Part shown: piece after piece, positions 31,288 through 40,893 of the stretch
Layout of the letters: every line of letters starts with the position of its first letter
How positions within the stretch are numbered: position 1 is the first letter of the stretch
DNA from: Trichomonas vaginalis G3
Lineage: Eukaryota; Parabasalia; Trichomonadida; Trichomonadidae
DNA length: 64,000 bases
NCBI RefSeq assembly: GCF_026262505.1
Contig: NC_067207.1
Location: 30,286,082-30,350,081 of the forward strand
Reading direction: 5' to 3'
Program-made: the position numbers and the translations under genes
Notes under the pieces: model-generated
The model's input: only the letters and a program-made list of their open reading frames with translations
The model's database searches: none
Told to the model about the DNA's origin: nothing

Positions 31288-31348
31288 GGCCTCGTGGCGT
31301 GGAAAGGGTGGAGCCCTTCGGGCTCCACCCTTTCCACGCCACGAGGCC
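31288..31348. repeat. Perfect 28-bp GC-rich hairpin with CTTCG loop
   Basis: The left arm begins GGCCTCGTGGCGTGG and the right arm is its exact complement, with the loop at 31316-31320. It is strongly GC-rich in an AT-rich element, about 85 bases from the element's right end. Confidence 0.9.
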
Positions 31349-31432
31349 CGATTTTTGGCCACTTTTTTGATTTTGGCCGCGTGCCAGCTCCTGGCAGGCG
31401 GCCCGCAAAATTGTGCCAGTTTGTACAACCCT

Positions 31433-31441
31433 AAATTCCCA
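31433..31441. repeat. Target-site duplication, right (AAATTCCCA)
   Basis: Partner of 29174-29182. Confidence 0.7.
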
Positions 31442-31539
31442 AAATTCTTACTAAAATTGAAATCAACCTATTTTTTTAAATAATTTCGAAATATTTTTAT
31501 CAAAATTTAAGAATAGTTTAGTCGGTTTTTGCATTTTTA

Positions 31540-32109
31540 AAATGTTAGTCACCTTTCTCCTTCCAAAGTGAAAAAAAATTGTTTAAAATATAAAAAGAAT
31601 TTTTATTCGCATAGGCGACAAACAAGGATTTATAAATAAATAATGGGGCTTTGAGTATTGATCTGAATTGAATCAGATAATTAGCCGTAAAAAATCTTCT
31701 AATAACGATTTCTCATGCATGAAAGATGGCTATGAGTGGCGTTAATGAGGGCGTTTGATAATTGGCTTTGGACATAAAATTTGGAGATCTTAAATTTTGA
31801 GAATTTTGGTGCGATCTTACTGGTACAAGCAAGAGTATGGAAGGAGATTGAACTGAGAAAAAAACTAGAGCATGCAAAAGAATCATGCTACAGCTTAGTT
31901 GAATGTCATTTATGCAAATAAAAATATCTTTTTCAAATTTCAAACAAATTTTTGCCACTTTTTGAAAGAAGATAAGGTAACAAACATTTTAAAATGCAAA
32001 ACCTAGACTTAAACTATGCCGAAATGTTAGTCACCGTTACGGTTTTTTCTTTTTTTGGGGGCTCGCAAGCTCGCCCCCAAAGAAAAAACCGTAACGGTGA
32101 CTAACATTT
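31540..32109. mobile_element. Possible 570-bp inverted-repeat element
   Basis: AAATGTTAGTCACC begins at 31540 and again at 32022, and its reverse complement ends at 32109. The outer pair (31540 and 32109) could be terminal inverted repeats. No coding capacity. Confidence 0.45.
32022..32109. repeat. 88-bp palindrome with GC-rich core
   Basis: The left arm AAATGTTAGTCACCGTTACG is exactly complemented at the right end. The centre has GGGGGC and GCCCCC around a 10-base loop. The arms differ only in the length of a T/A run. Confidence 0.9.
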
Positions 32110-32215
32110 AGGAAAAATTTCATTTTCGATTTTTAAAATAAGGCTGATTTTAACCCCGATTAGGACAAAAAGAGATTGAGGTACTTTTGACAAAATTTGA
32201 ATTCATCATGATTTT

Positions 32216-32220
32216 TCACA
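32216..32220 (+). promoter_or_regulatory. Initiator (Inr) of the maspardin-like gene
   Basis: TCACA fits the Inr consensus, with +1 ten bases before the ATG. Confidence 0.55.
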
Positions 32221-32227
32221 AATAATA

Positions 32228-33106
32228 ATGTGGTCTGGAGATGCTCATTATTCAGATTCTCAATTCATTCAGATAAGCATGACATGCCCAATTCATTTTT
32301 TCCGTGATAGATGCCATAACTGCTCATGGCAATACCGTGAACTTGGAGATAGATCGAATCCAGAAGCCGTCATTTTACTTCCTGGTATTAGAGAAACCGT
32401 CAGCTCATATTTCCATTTAATGCCTGCTCTTAATAGTCGTGGATATAGAGTTGTTTCTGTTTCTTTTCAAAATTCGCCAAATTACATCTATTTAACAGAA
32501 GGATTTAATGAACTTATGCTTCATCTACAAATAAGATACGCTCATTTTGTCGGTAATGATTTGGGCGGTTTCATTGCTCTTCAAATTGCATCAGCACCAA
32601 AGAAGGTTTTCTTAACTAAATCTATTACATTGATCAACTCTTACGCATCCAATCAGCAATTCAAGGGCGGAAGCTTCAATTCAATTAAGCTTCTTAAACT
32701 ATTTTCTGCAAAGTCAGATTTATTGAAAGAATTCGAAAAATTCAACGTTTATCAGAACCCATCTCAATCACTACTATTCGTTAGTCATGAAGTTGAAACG
32801 ATTTCTTCTGAAGACGCAAGAGTTCGAGTTGAACTCAGACAATCACATGCTTTACCACTTGATGTGACTATCCCAGATAAAGCAATCATGGTTATTGACG
32901 TTTCAAACAGAATTATTCAATATTCAGAAGATTCTGATCCAATGAAAAAATTCCCTGATGCAATCTTATCAATTATGAAAGAAGGCGGTGACTGGCCTCA
33001 TTTGGAGGCTCCTCAGGATCTTATTCAGTATTTATTGGTCCATTTAAGGAAATGGACAGAAACAATGAAAATCGATGAACAACAAGCAGAATCTACACAA
33101 CAGTAA
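32228..33106 (+). CDS. SPG21: Maspardin (SPG21)-like alpha/beta-hydrolase fold protein
   Basis: Protein of 292 residues with the maspardin layout: LLPGIRETVSSYF, then RGYRVVSVSF, GFNELMLHLQI, and the nucleophile-elbow region VGNDLGGFIALQIA. The C-terminal GGDWPHLEAPQDLIQYLLVHL matches the maspardin end block. Active hydrolases have Ser in the elbow (G-x-S-x-G), and maspardin itself keeps GASLGG. Here residue 111 is Asp (GNDLGG), so Ser-hydrolase activity is unlikely. Maspardin is a CD4- and endosome-associated adaptor in animals, and an adaptor role fits here. The last 15 residues are a Gln/Glu tail. Confidence 0.75.
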   Translation: MWSGDAHYSDSQFIQISMTCPIHFFRDRCHNCSWQYRELGDRSNPEAVILLPGIRETVSSYFHLMPALNSRGYRVVSVSFQNSPNYIYLTEGFNELMLHLQIRYAHFVGNDLGGFIALQIASAPKKVFLTKSITLINSYASNQQFKGGSFNSIKLLKLFSAKSDLLKEFEKFNVYQNPSQSLLFVSHEVETISSEDARVRVELRQSHALPLDVTIPDKAIMVIDVSNRIIQYSEDSDPMKKFPDAILSIMKEGGDWPHLEAPQDLIQYLLVHLRKWTETMKIDEQQAESTQQ

Positions 33107-33284
33107 TATTATACCGATTTATTAGTCTGTAAAAACATAGTTTATTTTCTTTCGTAATTGTATCTTTTGCAATTTAGTTTTTTCGTCACATTTTTAAAGC
33201 AATTTTGAGATCTTTCCATATGTTACCACCATTGATAAGATAATTACAATGAATAGCCACTGATAGGATAAAAGTGACATAATA

Positions 33285-33707
33285 ATGAGTGAAGAAAGTT
33301 CATCCGAATCATTGGTCGAACAATTTGAAGTGGAAGCAGTAGTAGATCATAGGTGGATTAATGGAAAGATCCAATACCGTCTTCATTGGAAAGGATATCC
33401 AGATTCTGAAGATACATGGGAAGAAGATAACGAAAATTTACAACGCCATGATTTAATTTCCAATTACATAGCTAGGAAGGGACCGAAATCAAACTTTTTC
33501 GATATTTTTACAAAACAAAACGAAATTCCAAAAGGTTTAAGGATAGAAATAAAGGATGCATATAAGAAAGATGGAGAAATTAAGTACAAAACTGTAGATT
33601 CGAAAGGAACAACTCGAATTTTATCTTCAACAGAAGCAGTCAGACAATTTCCATTAGAAGTTTTCGAATATTTACAAAATGTATATCTAGATAAGTATCT
33701 TGATTAA
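33285..33707 (+). CDS. HP1/CBX-like chromodomain protein
   Basis: Protein of 140 residues. Residues 14-60 form a chromodomain (FEVEAVVDHRWINGKIQYRL, then HWKGYPDSEDTWEEDNENL). The cage positions that read methyl-lysine are Phe14, Trp35 and Tyr38, with the first conservatively changed from Tyr. Residues 83-138 resemble a short chromoshadow domain. The acidic Ser/Glu N-terminus is as in HP1. The expected role is binding methylated histone H3 in silent chromatin, relevant in a repeat-rich genome. An AAAAGTGACA word lies at 33270-33279, just before the ATG. Confidence 0.85.
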   Translation: MSEESSSESLVEQFEVEAVVDHRWINGKIQYRLHWKGYPDSEDTWEEDNENLQRHDLISNYIARKGPKSNFFDIFTKQNEIPKGLRIEIKDAYKKDGEIKYKTVDSKGTTRILSSTEAVRQFPLEVFEYLQNVYLDKYLD

Positions 33708-34221
33708 CTTATTTTTCAATTCAAAGATTTAACGGTTTTCATTTTTCATAATATTCGACTATTTGATAGACCTAATCTACCAAATTACTTCTTATTTTCA
33801 ATACATATTATTGTTTCCATGTATTTTTCGGTGTTTCTAAAGCAATTAAAATCTTTTTGTTAGTGTACGGTTTAAACATTGTAAAATCTCAGATACATCT
33901 ATTCAACAACATCTGTAACCATGGTTACTTTACTCTTTGTAATAAAATGTTTTTATTTCTTTAATTTTGATATAAAATGCTCTTTTTTAATAAATATTTG
34001 ACCACTCTTATAACAGATCTCCCTATTTGGACAATCTAAGCAACTGCATTGAGATATGGCTTATAAAACACATCAACCAAAATTTTTCAAATTTGAAATC
34101 AATATTTAGTGATTTTTATGTGGAAAATAAACAACCCATTATATACATCTTATAATTCCGTATTAAAATCAAATTAGTAAAGGCGACCGTTTATTTATGA
34201 GCGGTTATTTTTGGCGCCAAA
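33708..34221. other. Intergenic, nothing recognised
   Basis: About 510 AT-rich bases, with no repeat seen. A GGCGCC word lies directly before the next ATG. Confidence 0.6.
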
Positions 34222-35625
34222 ATGTCCTGCCGCTTTGATTCGACGTTCTCAACAGCTACTTTTGGTGATTTATCTGACGACAATGTCGAAAAATCAAGCG
34301 ACAACAAAAATTCGGTAAATTTTCGTGAACAAAGTCGTGCAATCGAACAATTTTTAGGAAATAATGATCACAAAAGCAAAGATAGCGAAGCTTATCATCT
34401 TGTTGAAACATTGTTTTCACTTTTTAAGACAGAAGCTAATATGAATATTGAATTAAGACGTGTTTTATGCAAAGAACGTAAAAAATTGCGATCCATTCAA
34501 ATAGAAGATACTAATATTCTCAATTTTTATAAAGAAATGTGTAGGCTTTCAGGTATAGATGTTTGCTCTTTCGATGATGTTTGCGAAATATTTATCACAA
34601 TGAAACAAAAAAGTATTTCCAGGAAAAATAAACAATCTAAAACTATTGCTCGTCTACAAGATGAATTAGCCCAACTCAAAGCCGAATACGAAACAACACA
34701 TGGAAAATTACAAAATGCAATACGCCAAATACGTAATGATGACAACGAGTTTGATAGTTTTGCACTTAAGCTTAAAAATGCAACAGTAAATAGCGAAAAA
34801 TTAGCAAACGACTTGAAAGAGAGCAATAGTATCATTAAGCAGCAGCAAAACGTCATTCTCGATTTGAAAGAGCAATTACGTAACTACAAAGGTTATGTTG
34901 ACGAATCTAAATTGGAAGTTAAAGACTTAAAAGATGAAATATCAAATTTACAACGTAAAATTGACCAGTTTTCAATGACTGATGTACAAAAGCAAAGTGA
35001 AAACAAGGCTTTAGTAGATAAATTAAACGAGTCAGGTCAACAACTCAAAAATGAAAAAGATCGAGTAAATGAGCTCATTTCTAAATGTAATACATTGACA
35101 GCTGAGAAGGCAGATATCACAAATGCTCTCCATGAAACAGAAGGAATGCTCAATAAAGCAGTAAGTAAAATAGGCAAATTACGGAAAAAGAACAAAAGAC
35201 TTCTTCAAAAGTTACAAGAGACAGTAGATATGATGCAACAAGATTACATAAACGAGATGGATAAGAATCTTTCAGAACAAAAAGTTCATTTTGAAAAACA
35301 GATTGAAGAGTTCAATCAAGCGAACATTTCTATTGAAGAACAAAACAAAACACTCAAACAAACACTCGAAAAGAAGATTGATGAAGTTAAAATCGTTAAT
35401 GAAGGCATCTCAGGCTATAAAGACCGAATTTCAAAGTTAAGATTCACAGTCAATCAATATAAAGAAGAAAACGAACGATTACGTAATATAATGAGACAAC
35501 AGAGCTTACAATACTCGAAGTATGATGAATATTATCAAGCATTTGATACCATTCAAACTATATTGAATATTAAAGGCTCCTCACCTAAACAAATTGTTAA
35601 CTCAATACAAGCATTAATTGACTAA
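34222..35625 (+). CDS. Coiled-coil protein, 467 aa
   Basis: The first 50 residues are Ser/Asp/Asn-rich and unstructured. Residues about 60-115 look globular-helical (LVETLFSLFKTEANMNIELRR). Residues 130-430 are coiled coil, and the last 30 (YYQAFDTIQTILNIKG) form a short helical end. Layout and size resemble the many unassigned trichomonad coiled-coil proteins and animal centrosome or cytoskeleton proteins. No specific family is recognised. A 299-bp piece of this gene (35072-35370) was copied to 37695-37993 with two visible differences. Confidence 0.75.
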   Translation: MSCRFDSTFSTATFGDLSDDNVEKSSDNKNSVNFREQSRAIEQFLGNNDHKSKDSEAYHLVETLFSLFKTEANMNIELRRVLCKERKKLRSIQIEDTNILNFYKEMCRLSGIDVCSFDDVCEIFITMKQKSISRKNKQSKTIARLQDELAQLKAEYETTHGKLQNAIRQIRNDDNEFDSFALKLKNATVNSEKLANDLKESNSIIKQQQNVILDLKEQLRNYKGYVDESKLEVKDLKDEISNLQRKIDQFSMTDVQKQSENKALVDKLNESGQQLKNEKDRVNELISKCNTLTAEKADITNALHETEGMLNKAVSKIGKLRKKNKRLLQKLQETVDMMQQDYINEMDKNLSEQKVHFEKQIEEFNQANISIEEQNKTLKQTLEKKIDEVKIVNEGISGYKDRISKLRFTVNQYKEENERLRNIMRQQSLQYSKYDEYYQAFDTIQTILNIKGSSPKQIVNSIQALID

Positions 35626-36333
35626 CATATCTTTTGTTTTTTGTAATATTGTTTATTAAAATAATATTTGTTTTTAATCAATATGAATCCATATTTTAAT
35701 AAGATATCTAAGAATGATACTTGAAACTGTAATTTATGGTATCATCTAAAATGGAAGAGTATCTAAAAAATTGCCATTTTGGAATTGAAGAATACTTTGA
35801 TTTACCATCCATTACATGCAAGATCTTTGTCCTTGTTTTTTTTTGTAAAAGAAAAGAATTCAATATGCTTGAAACATTCGTTATAAAAAATTGAATTACT
35901 TCTAAATAGAAAATCCTCTGGTTTTCAGCATGTATTACCATTATAGAATCAATCAATGAACTATTTTAAGTAGCCCTTTCATATAAAGATTTCATTTTCC
36001 CTATAATTCATTGCAATCTTTTTCAAATTTCAATCAAGAAGTTCAATAATCAAATATTCGTTATCATTCATGATACAACGTTCCATACAGATTACCAACA
36101 TGTAATACATTTGTTCCATCCTCTCAAAGAAATTTAGAATATTAGGTTTCCATTTTAATTTTTGATTTCATTGCTCATATATGCACCAATTTATTCAATG
36201 CCTTCATTTTGAAACATTTATCCACAATATTTATTGAAAATTGTCAATTTTTATATTTTTCTTCAATTAAACCAATGTTTGCTTTTTAAATTCATATTAA
36301 TGCTAATATTATCTAAATCTGTTCCATTCTTGA
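35626..36333. other. Intergenic, nothing recognised
   Basis: About 700 AT-rich bases. One 82-codon open stretch on the minus strand (35708-35956) lacks recognisable character and is not called. Confidence 0.6.
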
Positions 36334-37637
36334 CTTCCACAAAGTTATAGCGCAGGCCCTTTTGAATTTGATGAAAGTAATCAAATTATTATTGGTTGTT
36401 CAGCAGAAATCAGTCCTGATGTCATTATCCCATCAAATGTCAAAGGAATATTCAGCACAAATCCTAATAGTTACGCATTCAAAAATTGTAAATCCAAAAT
36501 CAAAACAGTTAAATTCGAAGAAAACAGCCAAATTATTAGTATTTATAATTACAGCTTTTATTCGACAAGTTTACAATCAGCAGATCTCAGTCAATGCAGT
36601 CAACTCACTTTTCTTAATGGATCGATTTTTGGATTTTGTTCTGATTTAAAAACGGTAATATTTAATCCAAAAATCTCTAGTATAGGACATTCTTGCTTTT
36701 CATCAACTAATGTACTTGAATCAATTGATTTACCTGATTCAGTCGAAATGATTTATAATAATGCATTTGCAGATGGTGGTTTGAAGACAATAAAAATCAC
36801 ATCAAATTCTAAATTAATTCTCATCGATGAATATTGTTTTGCAAGATCAAAATTATCTTCAATTTTTATTCCAAAATCTCTAATCACAATAGTTTCAAAT
36901 GCCTTTAATTTTTGCCAATTAGAAAATATAACAGTTGATCCAGAGAATCCAAATTTTAAATTAAAATTCAACTCCCTGTTTTCAGGAGCTAATAATTCAA
37001 CACTGTTTCGAGTTGCTAAATCATACTCTGATAGCAAATATATTGTTCCTAATTATGTCACAAATATTTCAGAGTTTTGTTTTTATGCAGTATCAATTAC
37101 TTCAATTGAACTTCATAATAAAATTAAGTATATTGGAGAATTTGCATTTGCACTTTGTTCAACATTAGAAAGTATTAATATTCCAGGAAGTTTGACGCAT
37201 ATCAAACTATTCACGTTTTTTTGCTTTTCAAGCTTATCTAATATTGTATTCCAGAACAATTTAAATGACCTTAAAATTGATGAAACTGCATTTCAAAGCA
37301 TATCAAATACAGTGAATCTCTACATAACAGGAACATTCATTCCCTATCAAATTATTGCCTTTGGTCTCTCCAAAGTTTTTCCGCATGGAAGTAATTTATA
37401 CATAACAAGCAAAACAGTTTTAACAAATTCATCTAAAGATTTTTTTGAGAAAAGTTAGTTCATGTATTGTTTGATAACACAATTAAGCTTTCAGATCAAA
37501 CGACAATTGATGTTCTTCAATACATCTCCATTCCACTATATATCCCAACAACAAGACAAAATATTATTCGATACCAATCTAAATTCTTCCATCTAATGAA
37601 TTTATTCATAATTATTAACAAACGAAGTATATCTTAG
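36334..37637 (+). pseudogene. BspA-like leucine-rich-repeat (LRR_5) surface protein, decayed
   Basis: An open frame runs from 36334 to 37458 without an ATG before 36748. It has about ten LRR_5-type repeats of the form L-x-x-I-x-I-P-x-S-V-x-x-I-x-x-x-A-F (for example LESIDLPDSVEMIYNNAF). These are characteristic of the large BspA-like family of Trichomonas surface proteins. Just upstream, in another frame, a short ATG-led peptide at 36300 ends in a stop. After 37458 similar sequence continues in another frame to a stop at 37635-37637. The copy is therefore a host pseudogene with at least two frame changes, or a 5'-truncated fragment. Confidence 0.7.
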
Positions 37638-37694
37638 ATAAATAAACATATTGTTATTATTAATTTCTAATAGTATAAAAATTTTTCATACAGT

Positions 37695-37993
37695 AGCTCA
37701 TTTCTAAATGTAATGCATTAACAGCTGAGAAGGCAGATATCACAAATGCTCTCCATGAAACAGAAGGAATGCTCAATAAAGCAGTAAGTAAAATAGGCAA
37801 ATTACGGAAAAAGAACAAAAGACTTCTTCAAAAGTTACAAGAGACAGTAGATATGATGCAACAAGATTACATAAACGAGATGGATAAGAATCTTTCAGAA
37901 CAAAAAGTTCATTTTGAAAAACAGATTGAAGAGTTCAATCAAGCGAACATTTCTATTGAAGAACAAAACAAAACACTCAAACAAACACTCGAA
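37695..37993 (+). pseudogene. Recent 299-bp copy of the 34222 coiled-coil gene
   Basis: Matches 35072-35370 end to end at equal length, with only two base differences noted (both near its start). It lacks a start and end of its own and runs directly into the 3' part of the beta-helix paralogue at 38004. It is a gene fragment moved by recent duplication. Confidence 0.9.
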
Positions 37994-38003
37994 CAAAAAA
38001 CAC

Positions 38004-38963
38004 TTAAAAATTGGTTGATGCTTTTCCTGAAAATTTAGATAAATAAGGTAATATAAAACTGATTTGATTTTGTTCTATGAAACAATTTTCTGTATAAAAA
38101 TGTGAAAGTTGATTTAGATCAGAATTACTTTTTTCATTTTTAAATGTAACAGATCCTGATTCATCTAGATCTTTTCTTGTTGACTTTGATTGAACATATG
38201 AATCAGTAATAGTCAATGTGGAATCTTCTCTATAAATATAAAACATATATTTTGCAGTGTTATTTAAAAATACGCAGTGATCAATAAATAGAACTTGGTT
38301 TCTGTCTGTTCCGCATTTATTTCCAATAACATTGCAATAAGAAACTATTGGCATTTCTGAATCAGTAATACTTTGAAAAAAAAGAGATTCACTTCCAGTT
38401 TGGTTGTTTTCTCTGAATGTTGAGAAATTAAATGTACTTGATTTTCCTAAAAGTAAACATGATATTGATGACCATTGACCACATTTGCTGTAAGTGATGT
38501 TGTTATTCGCAAAACGTATATCGCCCGATGCAATTTCAAATGTAAGAAATCCTCCTAATTCTCCGCATTTTGAAACTGAAATTCGAAAATTGTAGTTTTT
38601 AGAATGATTATAAGAAGATACTTCTTGGAAAAATGACATGTAATAATTTTTTGCTATTGATTCAAAATAACAATTTCGTTGTTGAACAAACTGTCCTAAT
38701 TGTTCGCATTTATAGTAAACGGATCCACCATTATCAGTGGATTGGCATCTTGCAAATATAGTGTCTTCAATTAGCGTACATATGTTATCAGTTCTTTCGA
38801 TATAAATTGCGCCGTTTTCTTTGCATTCGTAAAAAATGCAAAAATGAATGTAGTAATTAAGAGAACTTGAATTATCATATAACGCATTTCCATTTTTTGT
38901 TTGATTGAATCTATCTTTACCTTCAAAATACTCTGACCAACTGAATTTTCTTCCAGTTTTCAA
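38004..38963 (-). CDS. Beta-helix family protein, copy 2 (no ATG start)
   Basis: Open frame of 319 codons opening at TTG (38961-38963). The in-frame upstream sequence meets TAG with no ATG. About two-thirds of residues match copy 3, and many match copy 1. The shared blocks include TFREN, NVIGNKC, HCVFLNNTAKYMF and LTITDSYVQSKST, and a C-terminal LPYLSKFSGKASTNF. No signal peptide or membrane segment. The duplicated unit continues about 250 bases upstream of the frame, so it moved with its flank. Confidence 0.6.
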   Translation of the reverse strand: MKTGRKFSWSEYFEGKDRFNQTKNGNALYDNSSSLNYYIHFCIFYECKENGAIYIERTDNICTLIEDTIFARCQSTDNGGSVYYKCEQLGQFVQQRNCYFESIAKNYYMSFFQEVSSYNHSKNYNFRISVSKCGELGGFLTFEIASGDIRFANNNITYSKCGQWSSISCLLLGKSSTFNFSTFRENNQTGSESLFFQSITDSEMPIVSYCNVIGNKCGTDRNQVLFIDHCVFLNNTAKYMFYIYREDSTLTITDSYVQSKSTRKDLDESGSVTFKNEKSNSDLNQLSHFYTENCFIEQNQISFILPYLSKFSGKASTNF

Positions 38964-39230
38964 ATCTATAGTGCCTTTCTATGTATTTTAAGGTGGTATC
39001 GTATTTTTCTAGCTGATGTTTAAAAGTTCTTGCTTTGTTATGAACTTGTATTGTCAATCCTGGGGAGTTTTGACTCATGAATGGGAAATGAATTTTTAAA
39101 AGGGGAGAAACACTTTAAGTCAAATTATTGGATAACATGCTTACCATGTGCGTTGTAATGGTCTCCACGTATTAAGCAATAATGCATATAGGAGTGTTGG
39201 TAAAATCGCTATATATCTCGATTAACCTTC
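38004..39230. repeat. Segmental duplication, unit 1 of 2
   Basis: Pairs with 40894-42205. Both begin TTAAAAATTGGTTGATGC, run through the beta-helix gene, and share flank words such as TTTTGACTCAT and ATATCTCGATT. The flank is more diverged than the gene. Confidence 0.75.
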
Positions 39231-39266
39231 TTTTTTGGGTTCGTTTGAGGGAGGCGACATGAAGGC

Positions 39267-39973
39267 CTTCAATTTTGAATGGTTTACGGACGTCATAAGG
39301 GCCGGCGTCCTAGTTTACAAAACGATTATTTGTGTCAAAAATAAAGGAGGAAGTAATGTAAATATTTCAAAAATATTGATTGGGGTTTTGAAATTTATAT
39401 ATAGTTAAATTGAATAGTTATATATTTGGTAATATTATTTTAAAATTTATTGAAAAAAGACTTTTGAGAGAACATTTGAAAGAGAATTAATCAGACAAAA
39501 GTAATAAATTCTCAGAGAGGAAATTGTTGCCTGCAAAGTGCTTACTCTGGGTAAGTACTTCGCAGGTTCCGATTCCTTCTCTGGAACTTTTTTTAGCTCT
39601 GATTGCATCTTATGCAACCAAAGTTTTAGATTCTCAGAGAGGAAATTGTTGCCTACGAAGTACTGGCTCTAGTCCAGCCTCTCCTAGGCCACAATCTAAT
39701 TTCTTAGTCTTTTTTTTTCTATCTCTCAAAAGTTTCTTCAATTTTTTGTTTCATAATTTACAAATTCTCAATTATTTCACTGAGCTTATGAAAATCATTA
39801 TGAAAATTTTTATTCCATAATATTATCTATAATGTCATATAAAACAACAAATAATTTTTTGGTCACTTTTTACTTCCTCAACGATTGCTCATCTAAAAAT
39901 ATCTGACATTTATTTCGTGACGCTCACCCTCTGAATTTTTGCCTTATGACGCCATAAAGTATTCAAAATTGAA
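39267..39973. mobile_element. Possible inverted-repeat element of 0.7 kb
   Basis: The arm at 39267-39301 (TTCAATTTTGAATGGTTTAC...GTCATAAGG) is imperfectly repeated in reverse at 39941-39973. Between them a 32-bp word beginning ATTCTCAGAGAGGAAATTG is repeated at 39508 and 39630. No protein-coding signal. Confidence 0.4.
39530..39566. repeat. Hairpin, CCTGC...GCAGG
   Basis: CCTGCAAAGTGCTTAC pairs with GGTAAGTACTTCGCAGG across a four-base loop, with one bulge and one mismatch. It lies inside the candidate 0.7-kb element. Confidence 0.6.
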
Positions 39974-40893
39974 TGTTTTACAATATGACGCCCGAGTGAC
40001 GCCAACTCTCAAAATTCCCTCTTTTTTAAAAAGCAGAAAAGAATATATATACATTAAGATTATATGTGATTATCCAGTGTTAAGATATTATGCATTTGGC
40101 TTATATTAACATTGGTCAAATTATTTATTGGTAGTATACTGGAAAAATTGAGTGGGTCCAGGATTTTTATTTTAAACGGACCGTTTTCCATTATGAATGA
40201 TCCCTCGAACCAATTGGAGATGGAGAATATAATTTCTCCATATGGCAGTGCTTTTATTAGGGTTGGTTGTGATTGATTTGTAAATCACATTTATCACATT
40301 CTCTCAATATGCAACTTCAACAAGTTAAATTCACTTGTGTTATTTTAATATAAGAGTATATTCAATATTTACAATGATTTTGGTCAAATATTTAAAATTT
40401 ACTGATTAATATATTATATTCCCCTCAAAGAAAATCAAATTCTAAATATATTACATCATCGAAATTCTTACAAGATATGCTCGGTCCATATCGAGAGCAG
40501 TTTCTCCAAGATCTTCTTTGATTTGGAAAACCTTGGAAAAATTGCTCTTTAATGGATTGTATCATCGATAACAATACTAGCGAGTACTTGTATTACATAA
40601 ATACAGTCTCTTAAAAAGTAGTTTCTCAAAGTCATCGTAGTTTCGTATATTATGTAATCGAGAGTTAAATGTATTATTTAAAGATTTCTATTTCCAAATT
40701 CTTGGAAGAATTTGGAAATACAAATCTTTAAAGATTTACAGATATTGCTTTGGAACAAGCTTGTTTCAAGGTTTCGTAGTTATAGTATAAAAAATTCTTC
40801 ATTTGCAGATGGGAAGCTTTGAATAGATAGCAAAGGAAACCAAAAACTGGAATATTAGTTAATAAATTCTCATTTGATGATAATCATTTTATA
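39974..40893. other. Intergenic with one short palindrome
   Basis: No gene. TATTTCCAAATTCTTGGAAG and its complement form a palindrome near 40687-40720, and a second, looser one is around 40210-40250 (GGAGAATATAATTTCTCC). Confidence 0.55.

Larger units (their letters stand above)
29183..31432. mobile_element. Non-autonomous MULE-like element, 2.25 kb
   Basis: Inverted ends AGGTTTGTACAAACTGGCAC (left) and, on the minus strand, AGGGTTGTACAAACTGGCAC (right), framed by the 9-bp repeat AAATTCCCA. The boundary is uncertain by one base. Both ends also carry scattered TGGCAC/GTGCCAG words. The interior is noncoding: AT-rich sequence, a 32-bp satellite array, and a GC-rich perfect hairpin near the right end. 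No transposase was found. Confidence 0.75.

Noticed and set aside
35708-35956. 82-aa minus-strand frame
   Set aside because: No domain, no promoter signal and biased composition; kept as intergenic.
39560-39580. GGTTCCGATTCC resembling a tRNA T-loop
   Set aside because: The loop is one base too long and no acceptor or anticodon arms fit around it; it belongs to a repeat hairpin.
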